In this document: piece by piece, positions 42,278 through 50,458 of the stretch | Layout: each line of letters starts with the position of its first letter | Numbering within the stretch: position 1 is the stretch's first letter | DNA from: Bradyrhizobium murdochi | GTDB lineage: Bacteria; Pseudomonadota; Alphaproteobacteria; Rhizobiales; Xanthobacteraceae | Reading direction: 5' to 3' | DNA length: 55,820 bases | Assembly: GCF_000472965.1 (NCBI RefSeq) | Contig: NZ_AXAU01000003.1 | Span: 358,417-414,236, forward strand | The notes under the pieces: model-generated | The model's database searches: none | What the model was told of the DNA's origin: nothing | Seen by the model: the letters and a program-made list of their open reading frames with translations, nothing else | Made by a program: the position numbers and the translations under genes

Positions 42278-42966
42278 ATCGACGCCCCCTTCCTTTGACC
42301 TCTAGTTGTATTTGACCTCTGGTTGAAATCGAACTCCGTTTGAGAGGGCCCGTTGAACGCGGGATTTTCTGACCGCTGTGTCGCTCATGGAGGCAACACA
42401 ATTGTTCCCCCACTATTCCCACGAGTCCGAAATTTCTTGTCGGCCTTGCGCCGGCTTTTATTTCGGTCGTGCTAACGCGCTAGTGAGGCGCCGTAATCAA
42501 AGCTCCGCAATACTGCCCTTCCTGAAAGCAGGCCGAGAAACCGATCAAGGCGAGTGGAAATCCTAAGTTGATGTTCTTATCTGCACAATCCACCCATTTG
42601 GATGACATACTGGCTCCAATTGGGTCACGCGTGTTTACGCACTTTGCGAGCTTAGGTGGCAAAAACCCTACCGCCACTTGAGGTTGGCTGACAGCCGACG
42701 AAGCTGTTCGCGGCTTCTTCTGCACTCTAGGATACATCACTTTAGATATGTCACTTCGTGGCACTTGCGTAATTCGTCATCCGCGTCACTCTTATCCCAA
42801 CATTGCTGGGGGCCTCCGGCATTTATTTGCTCCGCGTTGTTGAGCGGGCTCTTGTCTGCAGTCGGCCTGAGGGATGAAGCGCTGGCTGAGACAGTCTGAT
42901 TGCCAGAGCGGAATTGTTATGAACGAGTTTGTTCGACCACGTGAGTGACGTCGAACTGCGGTAGTG
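42278..42966. other. Long intergenic region between RND operon and porin gene
   Basis: About 690 bp, clearly less GC-rich than the flanking genes. Apart from the two direct repeats near the RND gene start I see no gene or RNA. Short open frames lack ribosome-binding sites and similarity. Confidence 0.5.
42294..42325. repeat. Two 15-bp direct repeats upstream of RND pump operon
   Basis: TTTGACCTCTAGTTG (42294-42308) and TTTGACCTCTGGTTG (42311-42325) differ at one position and repeat with a 17-bp period. They lie immediately upstream of the minus-strand RND gene's ribosome-binding site, where a repressor or activator could bind in tandem. Confidence 0.6.
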
Positions 42967-44811
42967 ATGGGGCCGCGCATGATCTGGGGTAGGCGAGATG
43001 AGCGCGTCGCCGGATTGGGGCGACGTTGGCAGGCTGCAGAAACAAGAACCGTAAAGTCAACCAAGCGCGGCTGTTACCGCGTCTGCTCCGTGTACCCATT
43101 TGTGTTTCGCGCCGCGCCCGCATTGTTCAGCCTCGCCCTGCTCGTCCCTTCCCATGCCGCCGCCGCGGAGAACGAGGACATCGCAGCTCTCCGGCGTATG
43201 CTCGGAGAGCTAAAGGCGGAGAACCGCAAACTTTCCGAACGTCTCAGCGCCCTGGAGGGGACATCGCCGGCGCGGCGGACCAAGCCCGCTGCGGAGCATC
43301 AACGTCCGGCACCTGCCGTAACGGCGGCGAAGCCTGCACCCACGGTTCAATCACCGCCTGTCGATCCGCCCGCATTGCCCGCGCCAGATTTGTCGGACGC
43401 CGCAGCGAAGCGGCCGCTTAACGAGCGTGTAAGAGATCTGGAAATCGGCTGGGCGGCGAATGAGAACGCGACGCGCCAGATCCTCCGCGACACGCTCAAC
43501 AAGACCGGACCGAAGATCAATAACTTCCTCACGCTGAGCGGCGTGGTTGAAGGCGTGGCCTCGCGGGCCGGCTCATTCACCGGCCCTACCCAGGAAAACC
43601 TGTCGCTGGGTACGGCGGAACTCGATTTCGATATCAAGCTGAGCGACTGGTTGACCGGCGCTCTGGTTCTCCACTTCGACAGCGGCACCGGCGCGATATT
43701 CCCGACCGGGAATCAACCAGTGGTGCCAACCAACGTCCCCGGCGTAGGTGTGGATCGCTTCACGCTTGATCGGACTCACGTTACAGTCGGCGATCTGATG
43801 CAATTCCCGATCGCCGCCCGTTTCGGCGTGGAGGTTTTGCATTTCGGTACGTCCACTGGCGTGGCACGCCTGGATACGCTTTCGATCGGCACCCCGCTGA
43901 CCACCGAGGTGTTTGAAAACCGTCAGACCGCTGGAGGCCTGGAATTCGCATGGCCAACCCCACCGCGGCAGCCGCCGCCGGCGCCTGTTGTTGTTCCACG
44001 CGTTAGCCCGTTGGTCGTCGCACCGGCCGTGAGCCAACTGATGCGCTGGCTCGGCTACACCCCACTACCTGAGCGGCCTTTCCGGCCTACGCCAGTGACA
44101 TTCCCGTTCGACCCGGCGCCCTTCTACGGTTCAGTCGTGACCTACAAAGGCAGCGACAGCATCATCCCCGGCCGGACGAAAATCGACGATTACAATGCCA
44201 GTCTCGGTTTCCGGACAAGGGGCCATTGCGGCGTGCCCTATGACCAGTTGAAGGACTCGCTGATTTGTCCATGGACCCTTGACTTTCATGTCGACTATAG
44301 CAGCTCCGTTTTCGAAAGCAGATTTCTGCATTCGTCCTACCTCCCATTCCTGAGCCAGATCGGGCAGATTCCCGGAATAGCCGCGAGCCTTAAAACCAGC
44401 TTCGGCCCGTTCGCGTTCGTGGGCGAGGTGAATGCCGCAATTCAGGACGCCAGGTTTATCGATGGGCTCGGCATTGCGAGGAGCATGATGCCGATGACCT
44501 GGCAGGCCTCGATTGCCTACCAGTTCGACTGGAATCCGTGGATACAGGAGATCGGCGCGCAGGGCGATTACATCTCGCTGGGATATTCCGGCAGCAAAGA
44601 CATGGCGGGTGTGTCGATCCTGCAAAGCGGCGTGCCAACCCGGGTCGGATTCGTCCCGCAACACCGGCTTTTCCTCACCGGAGGCGAGTGGGTGATGGAC
44701 GGGCTGAAAGTGGCCGTGGAATACTCGGCCAATTGGGACTACCCGGTGAGCGCGGGGGGGACTGGTAAAGTCGCGCATGGCTGGTTCGGATTGATCCAGC
44801 TTAATTTCTGA
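42967..44811 (+). CDS. LbtU-like outer-membrane porin with N-terminal coiled coil
   Basis: About 614 aa. After a hydrophobic export segment (APALFSLALLVPSHAAAAEN) comes a short coiled coil (DIAALRRMLGELKAENRKLS) and a Pro/Ala-rich linker. A long beta-barrel region follows and ends in an aromatic residue (FGLIQLNF), the usual signal for outer-membrane insertion. Two Pro-rich loops interrupt the barrel. The architecture resembles LbtU siderophore porins, so iron-chelate or other small-molecule uptake is possible but unproven. The start is uncertain: GTG at 43090 would place the signal peptide at the N-terminus. Confidence 0.75.
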   Translation: MGPRMIWGRRDERVAGLGRRWQAAETRTVKSTKRGCYRVCSVYPFVFRAAPALFSLALLVPSHAAAAENEDIAALRRMLGELKAENRKLSERLSALEGTSPARRTKPAAEHQRPAPAVTAAKPAPTVQSPPVDPPALPAPDLSDAAAKRPLNERVRDLEIGWAANENATRQILRDTLNKTGPKINNFLTLSGVVEGVASRAGSFTGPTQENLSLGTAELDFDIKLSDWLTGALVLHFDSGTGAIFPTGNQPVVPTNVPGVGVDRFTLDRTHVTVGDLMQFPIAARFGVEVLHFGTSTGVARLDTLSIGTPLTTEVFENRQTAGGLEFAWPTPPRQPPPAPVVVPRVSPLVVAPAVSQLMRWLGYTPLPERPFRPTPVTFPFDPAPFYGSVVTYKGSDSIIPGRTKIDDYNASLGFRTRGHCGVPYDQLKDSLICPWTLDFHVDYSSSVFESRFLHSSYLPFLSQIGQIPGIAASLKTSFGPFAFVGEVNAAIQDARFIDGLGIARSMMPMTWQASIAYQFDWNPWIQEIGAQGDYISLGYSGSKDMAGVSILQSGVPTRVGFVPQHRLFLTGGEWVMDGLKVAVEYSANWDYPVSAGGTGKVAHGWFGLIQLNF

Positions 44812-45168
44812 TCCGTCTTCACCCAGCAAAGGACATGCGTGCCGAAATCCTGGAAGCGATCGAGAATATCTCTCGGGGACGAGCAACCCGCTTTAGGAGC
44901 GAGGCGGCTGGTTGCGTTTAGCGGGCCTGCGCGTGGGCAACACCGATCCCATCGCCCGGATATCAGAGCGTTTCGGCGCACCAGAATCCGGTCGTCAGCT
45001 GTGGCGTTCCAAAGCCAATTGATGCTTTCCCCGGACACACCCTGCTGCAAGGCGGACGTGCCAGCAGCGTCCAATCACTTCCGGACGTATCCGTGGAACA
45101 GTTCGATGTTCGAGGCCAGGATTGACTCCCTGTACGCCGCGCCTTCGCCCAACCGAAGGGAGGACTCC
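44812..45168. other. Intergenic region without recognisable gene
   Basis: 357 bp between the porin-like gene and a small secreted protein gene. The open frame continues upstream of the latter but has no family resemblance, so I treat it as non-coding. Confidence 0.5.
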
Positions 45169-45468
45169 ATGAAGGCCATTGCACTGGGCGCATTCGGTGC
45201 CGCGCTGCTTGCGTCTGCCGCTTCCGCCGCGCCCCTCAGCGCGACGACAATCGGCTCCGCCGAAATCTCCAACGTCGATCGGGTCGGTCTGGTCTGCAAC
45301 GAGTATTATGGACGCTGCTGGCGGACCCGAGGACCGCGCTATGTCCTGCGCTATTACTATGATCCCAGCTACTTCCCCGGCCGGGGCTACAACTACTACG
45401 CTGGCCCTGGCTACTACGATCGCGGCTACGGCTACGGCGGACCAAGGTTCATCATCCGCGGCTGGTAG
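45169..45468 (+). CDS. Small secreted Tyr/Gly-rich protein, 99 aa
   Basis: A clean signal peptide (MKAIALGAFGAALLASAASA, then AP) is followed by a short mature chain. It has one Cys pair (GLVCNEYYGRCWRTRG) and a C-terminal half made almost wholly of Tyr, Gly, Arg and Pro (RYVLRYYYDPSYFPGRGYNY). Small envelope proteins of this composition seem common in Bradyrhizobium-type bacteria; their function is unknown. GGGAGGA 4 bp before the ATG at 45169 supports the start. The gene stands alone at the edge of an integrated element. Confidence 0.78.
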   Translation: MKAIALGAFGAALLASAASAAPLSATTIGSAEISNVDRVGLVCNEYYGRCWRTRGPRYVLRYYYDPSYFPGRGYNYYAGPGYYDRGYGYGGPRFIIRGW

Positions 45469-45878
45469 CAGAAAGCAAAAGGCCGCTCTCTGGTGCGGGC
45501 CCTTCTTGCGGACAGTCGCTTCCAGACCGCTGGCACAAGGAAATAGCAAGGATCGCCTCCCGCCGATGCAGATCTCACGGGTGAAGGCGACAGATCAAGA
45601 GGGGCGATGGTGCCCGCACGGAAATTAGCGTCAACTCCGTCGCACATTGGCTTGGTGGGCGCACCAGGGCTCCAACCTGGGACCCGCTGATTAAGAGTTC
45701 AGAGCTAGCACTTTGCCACAGCTTCCAAGACCGCGCCAGAGTACGACGTACTTCAGTAACTCGTTGATGTTTGTATATTTTATCGCATAGCTTCGCGCTC
45801 GCTCGAACACAAACCTTCCAACTGCTCGATCCGCTAACACCGTTTGAGAACCGTTTTAGCGGGCATGGATTCTCGCCT
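45469..45878. other. Junction region containing the tRNA-Lys piece
   Basis: 410 bp between the small secreted protein gene and the integrase. The only recognised feature is the tRNA-Lys 3' piece at 45653-45698. The right half is AT-rich, as is usual beside integrases. Confidence 0.6.
45653..45698 (-). repeat. 3' half of tRNA-Lys(CTT): attachment site
   Basis: On the minus strand it reads ACTCTTAATCAGCGGGTCCC, then AGGTTGGAGCCCTGGTGCGC, then CCACCA: the anticodon loop with CTT, an intact T-stem and the CCA end. The 5' half does not precede it. One T-loop base differs from the usual TTCGA. The integrase gene begins 180 bp to the right, so this is probably the att core of that element, which would extend rightward. 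Confidence 0.75.
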
Positions 45879-47453
45879 ATGGCTGATATTCGAATTCCCC
45901 TGACCGACAAGGCGATCGCCCAGCTACCAGCCCCAAAGGACGGCTGGTACCTTGCGCGCGACACGGAATTGAAGGGCTTCTTCGTCGTCGTAGGGAAGCG
46001 AAGACGGACTTTCACCGTCCAAGGCGATCTCAGGCAAGGAGGCAAACGGGCTTCATCCATTAGGGTTTCCATCGGCGATGCTAGTGAGATGTCGACCCGA
46101 GCTGCGCGCGCCACCGCCAAGGAGTACCTGGCCCAGATTAGCCGGGGACGGCATCCGAAGGACGACAAGCAATCCGACGGGACGAATCCCGCCCAGGCTA
46201 TGGAAAGTGGCGGAACAATCGCAAGCATCACGCTCAGGCAGGCCTGGCAGCGTTATCTAGAAGCACATCTGATCCGCAAGAATCGCAGCGAAAAGACCAT
46301 CGAGGGCTACCGCGATCATGTCGATCGAATTTTTGCGGAATGGCTCGACACCACCCTTCATGAGCTCGCAACCGACCCGGCTCGGGTGGCCAAGAAGCAC
46401 GATGAAGTCACAAGGGAGAACGGGCCGTACATGGCCAATGGCAGCATGCGCACTCTAAGGGCCATCTACAATCATGCTCGGAAGACGAACAGGTCGTTGC
46501 CGTCAGATAATCCGGCCGATGCGGTAGATTGGAATGTGGAGGAGCGCCGCAACACCGGGATGGGACCGGCCGACCTGAAGGGCTGGTTTGCCCAGCTCGC
46601 CGGCCTCGACAACCCCGTACGTAGAGAGTTCCACCTCTTCACCCTCCTTTCCGGTTCTCGGCCTGCTGCGCTCCAGGAAGCCAAGCCGGAACACATCGAT
46701 TTTCGGCGCCGTGCGCTACATATTCCCAAACCAAAGGGCGGAAAGAAGAAAGCCTTCGACATTCCGTTGTCGTGTCAGATGATTCTTTGCCTCATCCGCG
46801 CAATCCGGTTCGGTAGACAGATGTACCCTCTGCAAGCGCGAGAGTGGGTGTTTCCGGCCGATAGCACGTCAGGGCATTTGGCGGAAACAAAGGAGGACCG
46901 TGAGATACTATCAAAGTGGGGTAACGACCTCCGTCAAACCTTCCGTACGATTGCAACAGCAGCAGGTGTCTCGGAAGTCGATGCCAAGCTTCTGATGAAC
47001 CATGCCATTCCCGGAGTGAACGCAGGCTATATTACACGGCACAAGCTTCTCGAAGATCATCTGCGAAGCCAACAACAGGCAATCAGCAGTGCTATCTTTG
47101 CTGCGCTTGGCGCATCCATAAGCCAAGATCGTGCGTTCCAGGATTGGCTCGGGAGAGGTGCGGGCCAGCGTGCGATTCTGGGTGTCCTTTCCAGTGGAAA
47201 ACAGAGTGCGGGCCGACCGGCTGCTCAAATTGCGCAGGGATCAGTTTCCAGTTCAATCACCGCGTCGCGCCCGCTCACCTCTACGAGTGGACATCCCCCA
47301 CACCCATCAATCGCAGCCCCTTCAGATTCGCGTGCCCGTCTGGCCGACGATGATGTGATCGTGCACGGAAATGTCGAGGGGTTTGCATGCACGCCGCCGC
47401 CAAGCGAGGTGAACTGCCTCCGATCCAGGCGGGAAGCCGGTAGCCCGCAATGA
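45879..47453 (+). CDS. Tyrosine-type site-specific integrase
   Basis: A 524-aa integrase. An N-terminal arm-binding domain (MADIRIPLTDKAIAQLPAPK onward) is followed by a core-binding domain (about 113-225) and the catalytic domain. The catalytic set is R261 (SGSRPAALQ), R352 in a GNDLR box, H375 (LMNHA) and the nucleophile Y384 (NAGYITR). The usual His of the HxxR box is Asn (N349) here. After about residue 410 the sequence departs from integrase-like composition and runs for about 110 residues through a decayed radC remnant, so the natural C-terminus was probably replaced. The ATG at 45879 matches family N-termini. It lies beside a tRNA-Lys piece, its likely att site. Confidence 0.85.
   Translation: MADIRIPLTDKAIAQLPAPKDGWYLARDTELKGFFVVVGKRRRTFTVQGDLRQGGKRASSIRVSIGDASEMSTRAARATAKEYLAQISRGRHPKDDKQSDGTNPAQAMESGGTIASITLRQAWQRYLEAHLIRKNRSEKTIEGYRDHVDRIFAEWLDTTLHELATDPARVAKKHDEVTRENGPYMANGSMRTLRAIYNHARKTNRSLPSDNPADAVDWNVEERRNTGMGPADLKGWFAQLAGLDNPVRREFHLFTLLSGSRPAALQEAKPEHIDFRRRALHIPKPKGGKKKAFDIPLSCQMILCLIRAIRFGRQMYPLQAREWVFPADSTSGHLAETKEDREILSKWGNDLRQTFRTIATAAGVSEVDAKLLMNHAIPGVNAGYITRHKLLEDHLRSQQQAISSAIFAALGASISQDRAFQDWLGRGAGQRAILGVLSSGKQSAGRPAAQIAQGSVSSSITASRPLTSTSGHPPHPSIAAPSDSRARLADDDVIVHGNVEGFACTPPPSEVNCLRSRREAGSPQ
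47304..47384 (-). pseudogene. radC (JAB domain) 3' remnant with frameshift
   Basis: On the minus strand one frame reads ISVHDHIIVGQ and another, one base off, continues DGHANLKGLRLMG. Together they match the conserved end of RadC-family proteins (VHDHxIVG...GHxSLKGLRLI). One base is missing near 47346. Only about 80 bp remain, overlapping the 3' end of the integrase frame. Confidence 0.55.
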
Positions 47454-47584
47454 ACCGGGTGATATGGTCGACGCATCGGGCAAGCTCGTCGAGCGTCGAT
47501 TGGTACGCCTGACGTTGACAGAAGCAATCGTCGTTGAGGAGCTGTCGCGTTAAGCTGCGTGAATGCGGCCTAGTGGAGACCGAC

Positions 47585-48445
47585 ATGAGCAAAGCCAAGC
47601 AGTTGCGAACCGTGCTGCAGCAGGACGGCATGACTATCGCGCCGGGTGCGTACGACTGCATCACGGCAACACTGATTGCGCGCGCGGGGTTCCCCGCGGT
47701 CTATATGACCGGCGCGGGCACCGCGGCGAGCCATGGCTATCCTGACTATGGGCTCCTGACCATGAGTGAGATGGTCGATAATGCGGAGCGGATCGCCAGC
47801 GCCGTGGACGTCCCCGTTATCGCGGATGCCGACACGGGATACGGCAATGAGCTCAACGTGGTCCGCACCGTGCGCGAGTTCGAACGGAGCGGTGTTGCCG
47901 CCATCCACATCGAGGATCAGGTGTTCCCAAAGAAGTGCGGGCACTTGGATGACAAGGAGGTCATACCGTTTGACGACTACATAGCCAAGATCCGGGCGGC
48001 CGCTGACGCAAGGCGTAGTTCCGATTTCCTAATCATCGCGCGCACCGATGCGCGGGCGGTCGCCGGCTTCGAAGAAGCAGTCAGGCGTGCCAATGCCTCG
48101 CTCGCAGCCGGCGCGGACATGGCCTTCGTGGAGGCGCCGCAGACGATTGACGAAGTCAAGGCAATTCCCAAGCTGGTCGGCGGCCCATGCCTCCTCAACG
48201 TCGTACGCCGTGGAAAGACCCCGCCGATCGACCTGAATGCCGCTGAGGCGATGGACTACAAGCTCGCCATCCTGCCGATCCTGTTGTTCCAGGGCGTGAT
48301 CGGCTGTTGTGAGGAGCTCCTGACCGAGCTCAAGGCCGGCGCGTCTCCGACGCCGCCCAAGGACCTCTCGCCGCACGAAGCTTTTGCTCGCTTCAGCGCC
48401 GACGAGTGGGACTCGTTGCGGGACCGCTATCACGACGCCTCGTAG
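47585..48445 (+). CDS. Isocitrate lyase/PEP mutase family protein
   Basis: The 286-aa protein has the PEP mutase/isocitrate lyase barrel: GAYDCITATLIARAGFPAVY near the start, the Mg-binding ADADTGYGN, and the mobile-loop signature IEDQVFPKKCGHL. Members with KKCGH include oxaloacetate decarboxylase, 2-methylisocitrate lyase and carboxyphosphonoenolpyruvate mutase. I cannot choose between them, but C-C lyase or decarboxylase activity on a 2-oxo or malate-like acid is likely. No strong ribosome-binding site precedes the ATG. The dipeptide-permease remnant and a branched-chain-type ABC operon follow, so it may belong to a catabolic set. Confidence 0.9.
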   Translation: MSKAKQLRTVLQQDGMTIAPGAYDCITATLIARAGFPAVYMTGAGTAASHGYPDYGLLTMSEMVDNAERIASAVDVPVIADADTGYGNELNVVRTVREFERSGVAAIHIEDQVFPKKCGHLDDKEVIPFDDYIAKIRAAADARRSSDFLIIARTDARAVAGFEEAVRRANASLAAGADMAFVEAPQTIDEVKAIPKLVGGPCLLNVVRRGKTPPIDLNAAEAMDYKLAILPILLFQGVIGCCEELLTELKAGASPTPPKDLSPHEAFARFSADEWDSLRDRYHDAS

Positions 48446-48456
48446 ACAGGCGCTGC

Positions 48457-48475
48457 CAAGGCCGGATCAGCCTTG
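48457..48475. terminator. Hairpin after the PEP mutase family gene
   Basis: CAAGGC-CGGATCA-GCCTTG is a perfect 6-bp stem with a 7-nt loop, starting 11 bp after the stop codon at 48445. There is no strong U tract. A second GC-rich hairpin (CGCGC-act-GCGCG) follows near 48483. Confidence 0.5.
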
Positions 48476-48518
48476 TCTGGGCCGCGCACTGCGCGGCTCA
48501 GGGACGTAACACCTATTT

Positions 48519-48640
48519 TTATTGCGATCGCAGCCTGGGATCGAGCTCGTCGCGCAGCGCATCACCGAACAGGCTGAACCCGAACACCGCAAGACTGATG
48601 GCGATCCCCGGGAAGACAGCGATCCATTCGCGACGGTACG
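48519..48640 (-). pseudogene. 3' remnant of a DppC-type dipeptide ABC permease
   Basis: On the minus strand the frame reads YRREWIAVFPGIAISLAVFG, then FSLFGDALRDELDPRLRSQ and a stop. This is the typical end of DppC/OppC permeases (WxAxFPGxAIxL...NLxGDxLRDxLDPR). About 40 residues remain; a stop codon and unrelated sequence lie just upstream. It shows that a deletion or rearrangement occurred at this spot. Confidence 0.75.
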
Positions 48641-49215
48641 GTGTGGCAGCGTTAGGTCAGCCTTGCTTCCCTAGACGAAATCAGGGAGTCGACCTCCGGG
48701 AATCGATGTAGTTACGCGGATGGGACCGGATGGTGCGCGGGCTCTACGCCGTGCTGAATACCGGTCCGAACGTCTCCGAATACATATAGAGCGGCATTTC
48801 TTCAAGATCACCGACGACGGCGCCGCCCGCGTGGCGCAAAAACTAGGAGCCGGGTCTCCCATCGATCGGTTTTCGCTGGACCGCAGCTCATGGTCGCCGT
48901 TTACCGAAACGCTCAGGTGACGCGAGAACTTCTTCGCCTGAGCGAAGACCGCCGTGATGCCTGGCGCAATGACGATCCATGGCATCAGTCGGGTCCACGG
49001 GTTGCCGCTGGGGCGCTTCGCAGAAGGCTAGAAGCAGCCGTTGGTGCCACACGTGATCGGCAATTCTGAGTTGCGGTCGCCAGCGACTTGAAGAGGTCGG
49101 CTATGGCTCGACTAGCCATGGGAAAACGCGAGCGCTAGACTGCAGCGTCATCCGTCGCAACCCTCCATCCGCAACGTTCGCCGGCTGGGGCACGATGGAC
49201 TTGAAGGAGGTCCGC

Positions 49216-50394
49216 ATGAACAGGGTTCTGTCGCTTGCAGCCGCTTTCATTTGCGCTGGAGCCTTGGGCGTTGCTGGGGTCGTGTCATCGTCCCATGCCA
49301 AGGAAAAGATCAAGGTCGGCTTTATCGGTCCGTTGACCGGCGGCACATCCGCCAATGGTCTCGGCGGGCGCAATTCCGCAGATCTCGCTGTGCGGCTCCG
49401 CAATGTGGATGCGAAGGCCAGGTACGAGTACGAAATGGTCGCGCTCGACGACGAATGCAAGCCGAATGTCGGCGTTCAACAGGCGACCAAGCTTGCGACC
49501 GACAAGGAGATCATCTCGGCTGCAACGCATTACTGCTCGGCAGTGGCCATCGCCACGGTCGACGTTTATCACAAGTTCGGCCTGCCGGTGATCGTGTGGG
49601 GCGCGGTGCTGCCCGACATCACCTATCGGAACAAGTATGCCGAGGTGCACCGCGTCAACGGCACGATGATCAATCAGAACGAGCGCAACGCGGAACTGCT
49701 GTCGAGCCTCGGCTACAAGACCTTTGCGGTGATTCACGACACAACCGACTACGGCAAGGGACACAACAAATATTTTAGCGAAGCGCTCGCCAAGCATGGC
49801 GGCAAGATCGTCGGCACCTTCGGCGTCACCTCCGACCAGCAGGATTTCAGCGCCGAACTCACCCAGATCAAGTCGCTCAATCCGGAAGCCATCTATTTTG
49901 GCGGCCTGACGCCGATCGGCGTGCGCATCCGCGGTCAGATGGACAAGCTCGGGCTGAACAGTGTGCTGTTCGATGGAACATCGGGGATCAAATCCGATTC
50001 CTATATCGACGGTCTCGGCACGCTGGCGGAAGGCTCGCTCTCCTTCATCGAAGGCGCCCCGACGGAGCGGCTGCCCGGTGGAAAGTTCTTCCTGGAGAAA
50101 TACAACGCCCAGAATTACCCGAACCCGCCCGAGGCTTATGGCGGCTTCTCCTTTGCAGCCATGAACCTGATCCTCGACACGATCGAGGAGGTGGGGCCCG
50201 ACCGGAAGAAGGTGCAAGCAACCCTCAACAAGGTGAAGGATCGCGACTCGATCGTCGGCAAGATCACATTTGACGATCACGGACAGAACACGGTCGCCAT
50301 CATTACCGCTTTCGTGGTCCAGGATGGGAAATGGGTGGTCTGGGAGGACAGCGAATATGCGTCCGGAAAACGCAAGCTTCCGGGCCAGAAGTAG
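49216..50394 (+). CDS. Branched-chain amino-acid-type ABC substrate-binding protein
   Basis: The 392-aa protein has a signal peptide (MNRVLSLAAAFICAGALGVA) and a type I periplasmic-binding fold starting KIKVGFIGPLTGGTSANG, the usual LivK-like opening. AAGGAGG 5 bp before the ATG at 49216 fixes the start. It is the first gene of a complete five-gene transporter operon (binding protein, two permeases, two ATPases). Such systems carry branched-chain amino acids, amides, urea or aromatic acids, and the true ligand cannot be read from the sequence. The neighbouring PEP-mutase-family enzyme hints at an organic acid or amide. Confidence 0.92.
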   Translation: MNRVLSLAAAFICAGALGVAGVVSSSHAKEKIKVGFIGPLTGGTSANGLGGRNSADLAVRLRNVDAKARYEYEMVALDDECKPNVGVQQATKLATDKEIISAATHYCSAVAIATVDVYHKFGLPVIVWGAVLPDITYRNKYAEVHRVNGTMINQNERNAELLSSLGYKTFAVIHDTTDYGKGHNKYFSEALAKHGGKIVGTFGVTSDQQDFSAELTQIKSLNPEAIYFGGLTPIGVRIRGQMDKLGLNSVLFDGTSGIKSDSYIDGLGTLAEGSLSFIEGAPTERLPGGKFFLEKYNAQNYPNPPEAYGGFSFAAMNLILDTIEEVGPDRKKVQATLNKVKDRDSIVGKITFDDHGQNTVAIITAFVVQDGKWVVWEDSEYASGKRKLPGQK

Positions 50395-50458
50395 CCTAGG
50401 CAGGGAATCAAAGGCTTAGCACCTTCCCGTCTTGCTCCCGACAGGTTGGAGTCGCGGC

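Larger units (their letters stand above)
48446..49215. other. Region with a hairpin and a permease remnant, otherwise empty
   Basis: 770 bp. It holds the hairpin at 48457-48475 and the permease remnant at 48519-48640. From 48641 to 49200 I see no convincing gene. Confidence 0.5.

Noticed and set aside
22118..45561. ATAGCAAGGATTGCCTCC near 22118 and ATAGCAAGGATCGCCTCC near 45543 as shared element ends
   Set aside because: An 18-bp match with one mismatch is expected about once by chance in a window of this size, and the flanks do not match.
48720..48920. 66-codon open frame between the permease remnant and the Liv operon
   Set aside because: No ribosome-binding site, domain or compositional support; left as non-coding.
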